Of a stretch of DNA of 6,167 bases, positions 5,343 to 6,167 are shown piece after piece. The stretch is from NCBI GenBank assembly GCA_002335355.1, contig DCTD01000075.1, positions 662-6,828 of the forward strand, written 5' to 3'. Positions within the stretch are counted from its first letter, which is position 1. Each line of letters starts with the position of its first letter. The translations under genes were made by a program, and so were the position numbers. The notes under the pieces are model-generated. The model did not search any database and was not told where the DNA came from. It saw only the letters and a program-made list of their open reading frames with translations. The DNA is from Patescibacteria group bacterium UBA1449 (GTDB taxonomy: Bacteria > Patescibacteriota > Microgenomatia > UBA1400 > UBA1449).

Positions 5343-5351
5343 TGGTATAAA
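5343..5351 (+). promoter_or_regulatory. Extended -10 box directly before tmk (candidate leaderless promoter)
   Basis: TGGTATAAA (5343-5351) has the TGn extension plus TATAAA, with 7 bases to the tmk ATG. Transcription would start at about 5358-5359, at the ATG itself. AGAGG (5352-5356) is only 2 bases from ATG, too close for an ordinary Shine-Dalgarno. This could free tmk from the riboswitch upstream. No experimental start is known to me. Confidence 0.45.
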
Positions 5352-5358
5352 AGAGGCT

Positions 5359-5988
5359 ATGAAGAACGGTTTACTGATTAGTTTTGAGGGTGGTGAGGGG
5401 AGCGGTAAGACAGTGCAGGTAAAATTACTTGCCGATGAGTTCCGAAAACAGGGTAGAAAAGTAGTAATTACCCGGGAACCAGGAGGAACACCAATATCTG
5501 AACAGATCCGAGAAGTTGTCTTAGGCATGAAAAACATTGGCATGGCTTTTACGACTGAAGTGCTGTTGTTCCAAGCAGCCCGGGCTCAGATTTATCGTGA
5601 ACTAATTATCCCGTCACTTGAGGCAGGGAAAGTAGTGATTTGTGATAGAACGAGAGATTCTAGTGTGGTTTATCAGAGTTTTGTTCGGGGGTTTCAGCGC
5701 AACGTCATTGACAAGCTTAACGATATTGCAACAGAGAATACATATCCTGATGCTACCATCTTACTGGATGTACCTGTAGAGATTGGATTAGCCCGGAGAC
5801 GGGCAGGAGAACTGAACCGGTTTGATATTGAGCAGGTAGCCTTTCATGAGAAAGTTCGAAAAGGGTACATGAATCTAGCCAAAACTAATGACCATAACCG
5901 GTGGATTATTATTGATGGTACAGGTGATATTGATTCTGTGCATGAGGCAGTTAAACAAACATTACAACAAAAGAAATTATTACGGTAA
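5359..5988 (+). CDS. tmk: Thymidylate kinase (dTMP kinase)
   Basis: Tmk phosphorylates dTMP to dTDP with ATP in the cytoplasm, the step after thymidylate synthase. At 209 residues it has the normal family length. The P-loop is GGEGSGKT (11-18). REPGGT (39-44) belongs to the dTMP site. FQAARAQ (71-77) matches the family's LLFxAxRAQ segment. The DR motif is CDRTRDSSVVYQS (95-107), in which threonine replaces the usual Tyr/Phe after DR. The LID region is ARRRAGELNRFD (145-156); arginines there and none inside the P-loop suggest the bacterial type II arrangement. It starts 18 bases after the metK stop, so read-through from the riboswitch-controlled transcript is likely. A -10-like box just before ATG could add independent transcription. 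There is no usable Shine-Dalgarno. Another P-loop nucleotide kinase is possible but the motif set fits Tmk best. Confidence 0.95.
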   Translation: MKNGLLISFEGGEGSGKTVQVKLLADEFRKQGRKVVITREPGGTPISEQIREVVLGMKNIGMAFTTEVLLFQAARAQIYRELIIPSLEAGKVVICDRTRDSSVVYQSFVRGFQRNVIDKLNDIATENTYPDATILLDVPVEIGLARRRAGELNRFDIEQVAFHEKVRKGYMNLAKTNDHNRWIIIDGTGDIDSVHEAVKQTLQQKKLLR

Positions 5989-5997
5989 AAATTCGTT

Positions 5998-6030
5998 TAC
6001 TTACCATTCATTATAATGTAAGTATTCTTT
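5998..6030 (+). terminator. AT-rich hairpin after tmk, possible weak terminator
   Basis: TACTTAC (5998-6004) pairs with GTAAGTA (6018-6024). Alternatively, CATT (6005-6008) pairs with AATG (6015-6018) inside a TACTTA/TAAGTA stem. TTCTTT (6025-6030) follows. The stem is AT-rich and the U-tract is broken, so termination would be inefficient. Its position 10 bases after the tmk stop is the main support. Confidence 0.35.
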
Positions 6031-6073
6031 AATATACTTGAATTATAAATAAAATATCGCAAACTTCTCCTAC

Positions 6074-6102
6074 TTGACAGAACGTATCAGATATGTAATA
6101 AT
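6074..6102 (+). promoter_or_regulatory. Strong outward promoter near the window end
   Basis: A perfect TTGACA (6074-6079) is spaced 17 bases from AATAAT (6097-6102; five of six), with TG at 6094-6095 giving an extended -10. Transcription would start near 6109 and run off the window. The remaining bases up to 6167 show no start codon with a ribosome binding site that I can defend, so the transcribed gene or RNA lies beyond the edge. Confidence 0.6.
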
Positions 6103-6167
6103 TACGTATGGTTGGTAAACTGTATTTTTATACTGTTATCACAACTGAAGTATTTGAAAACCCGCAC

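Noticed and set aside
1..6167. CRISPR array, insertion sequence or attachment site
   Set aside because: No regularly spaced repeats, transposase or paired terminal repeats were seen.

Overview
This window most likely comes from a member of the Patescibacteria (Candidate Phyla Radiation), perhaps of the Microgenomates type. This is an inference from an AT-leaning sequence, short intergenic gaps, few Shine-Dalgarno sequences, and a methanogen-type thymidylate synthase next to ordinary bacterial metK and tmk genes. No rRNA or other phylogenetic marker is present, so the placement is tentative. All recognised genes lie on the + strand. TAA, TAG and TGA all occur as apparent stops, though the TGA case rests on a tentative ORF.

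Layout: (1) 1-1400 is a 5'-truncated thymidylate synthase with an MtrA-like/DUF4346-like N-terminal domain fused to a methanogen-type ThyA domain. (2) 1401-1719 is non-coding and AT-rich. It holds direct repeats, two palindromes and a strong extended -10 promoter at 1636-1664. (3) 1720-2094 encodes a small unrecognised protein. (4) 2118-3143 encodes a membrane-anchored alpha/beta hydrolase. (5) 3144-4015 is an island rich in inverted repeats, with its own promoter/operator, a structured leader, a tentative 133-residue ORF with a good ribosome binding site, and GC-rich hairpins. (6) 4016-4210 is a complete regulatory unit: a TTGACA promoter, a SAM-I (S-box) riboswitch, an antiterminator and an intrinsic terminator. 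(7) 4237-5340 is metK, followed 18 bases later by tmk (5359-5988). (8) 5989-6167 holds an AT-rich hairpin and a strong promoter that points out of the window.

How the parts work together: MetK makes S-adenosylmethionine (SAM). The riboswitch in front of it should stop transcription when SAM is plentiful, which gives feedback control. tmk follows so closely that it is probably read through on the same transcript, although a -10 box just before its ATG could give it independent expression. ThyA and Tmk are consecutive steps to dTDP (dUMP to dTMP to dTDP), so the window also holds two steps of thymidine nucleotide synthesis. The most unusual signals are the mutually exclusive RNA folds ahead of metK, the domain architecture of the thymidylate synthase, a nearly identical 16-base motif in two intergenic regions, the structure-dense island at 3190-4000, and TATA-like boxes placed only 7-9 bases before ATGs that lack Shine-Dalgarno sequences.
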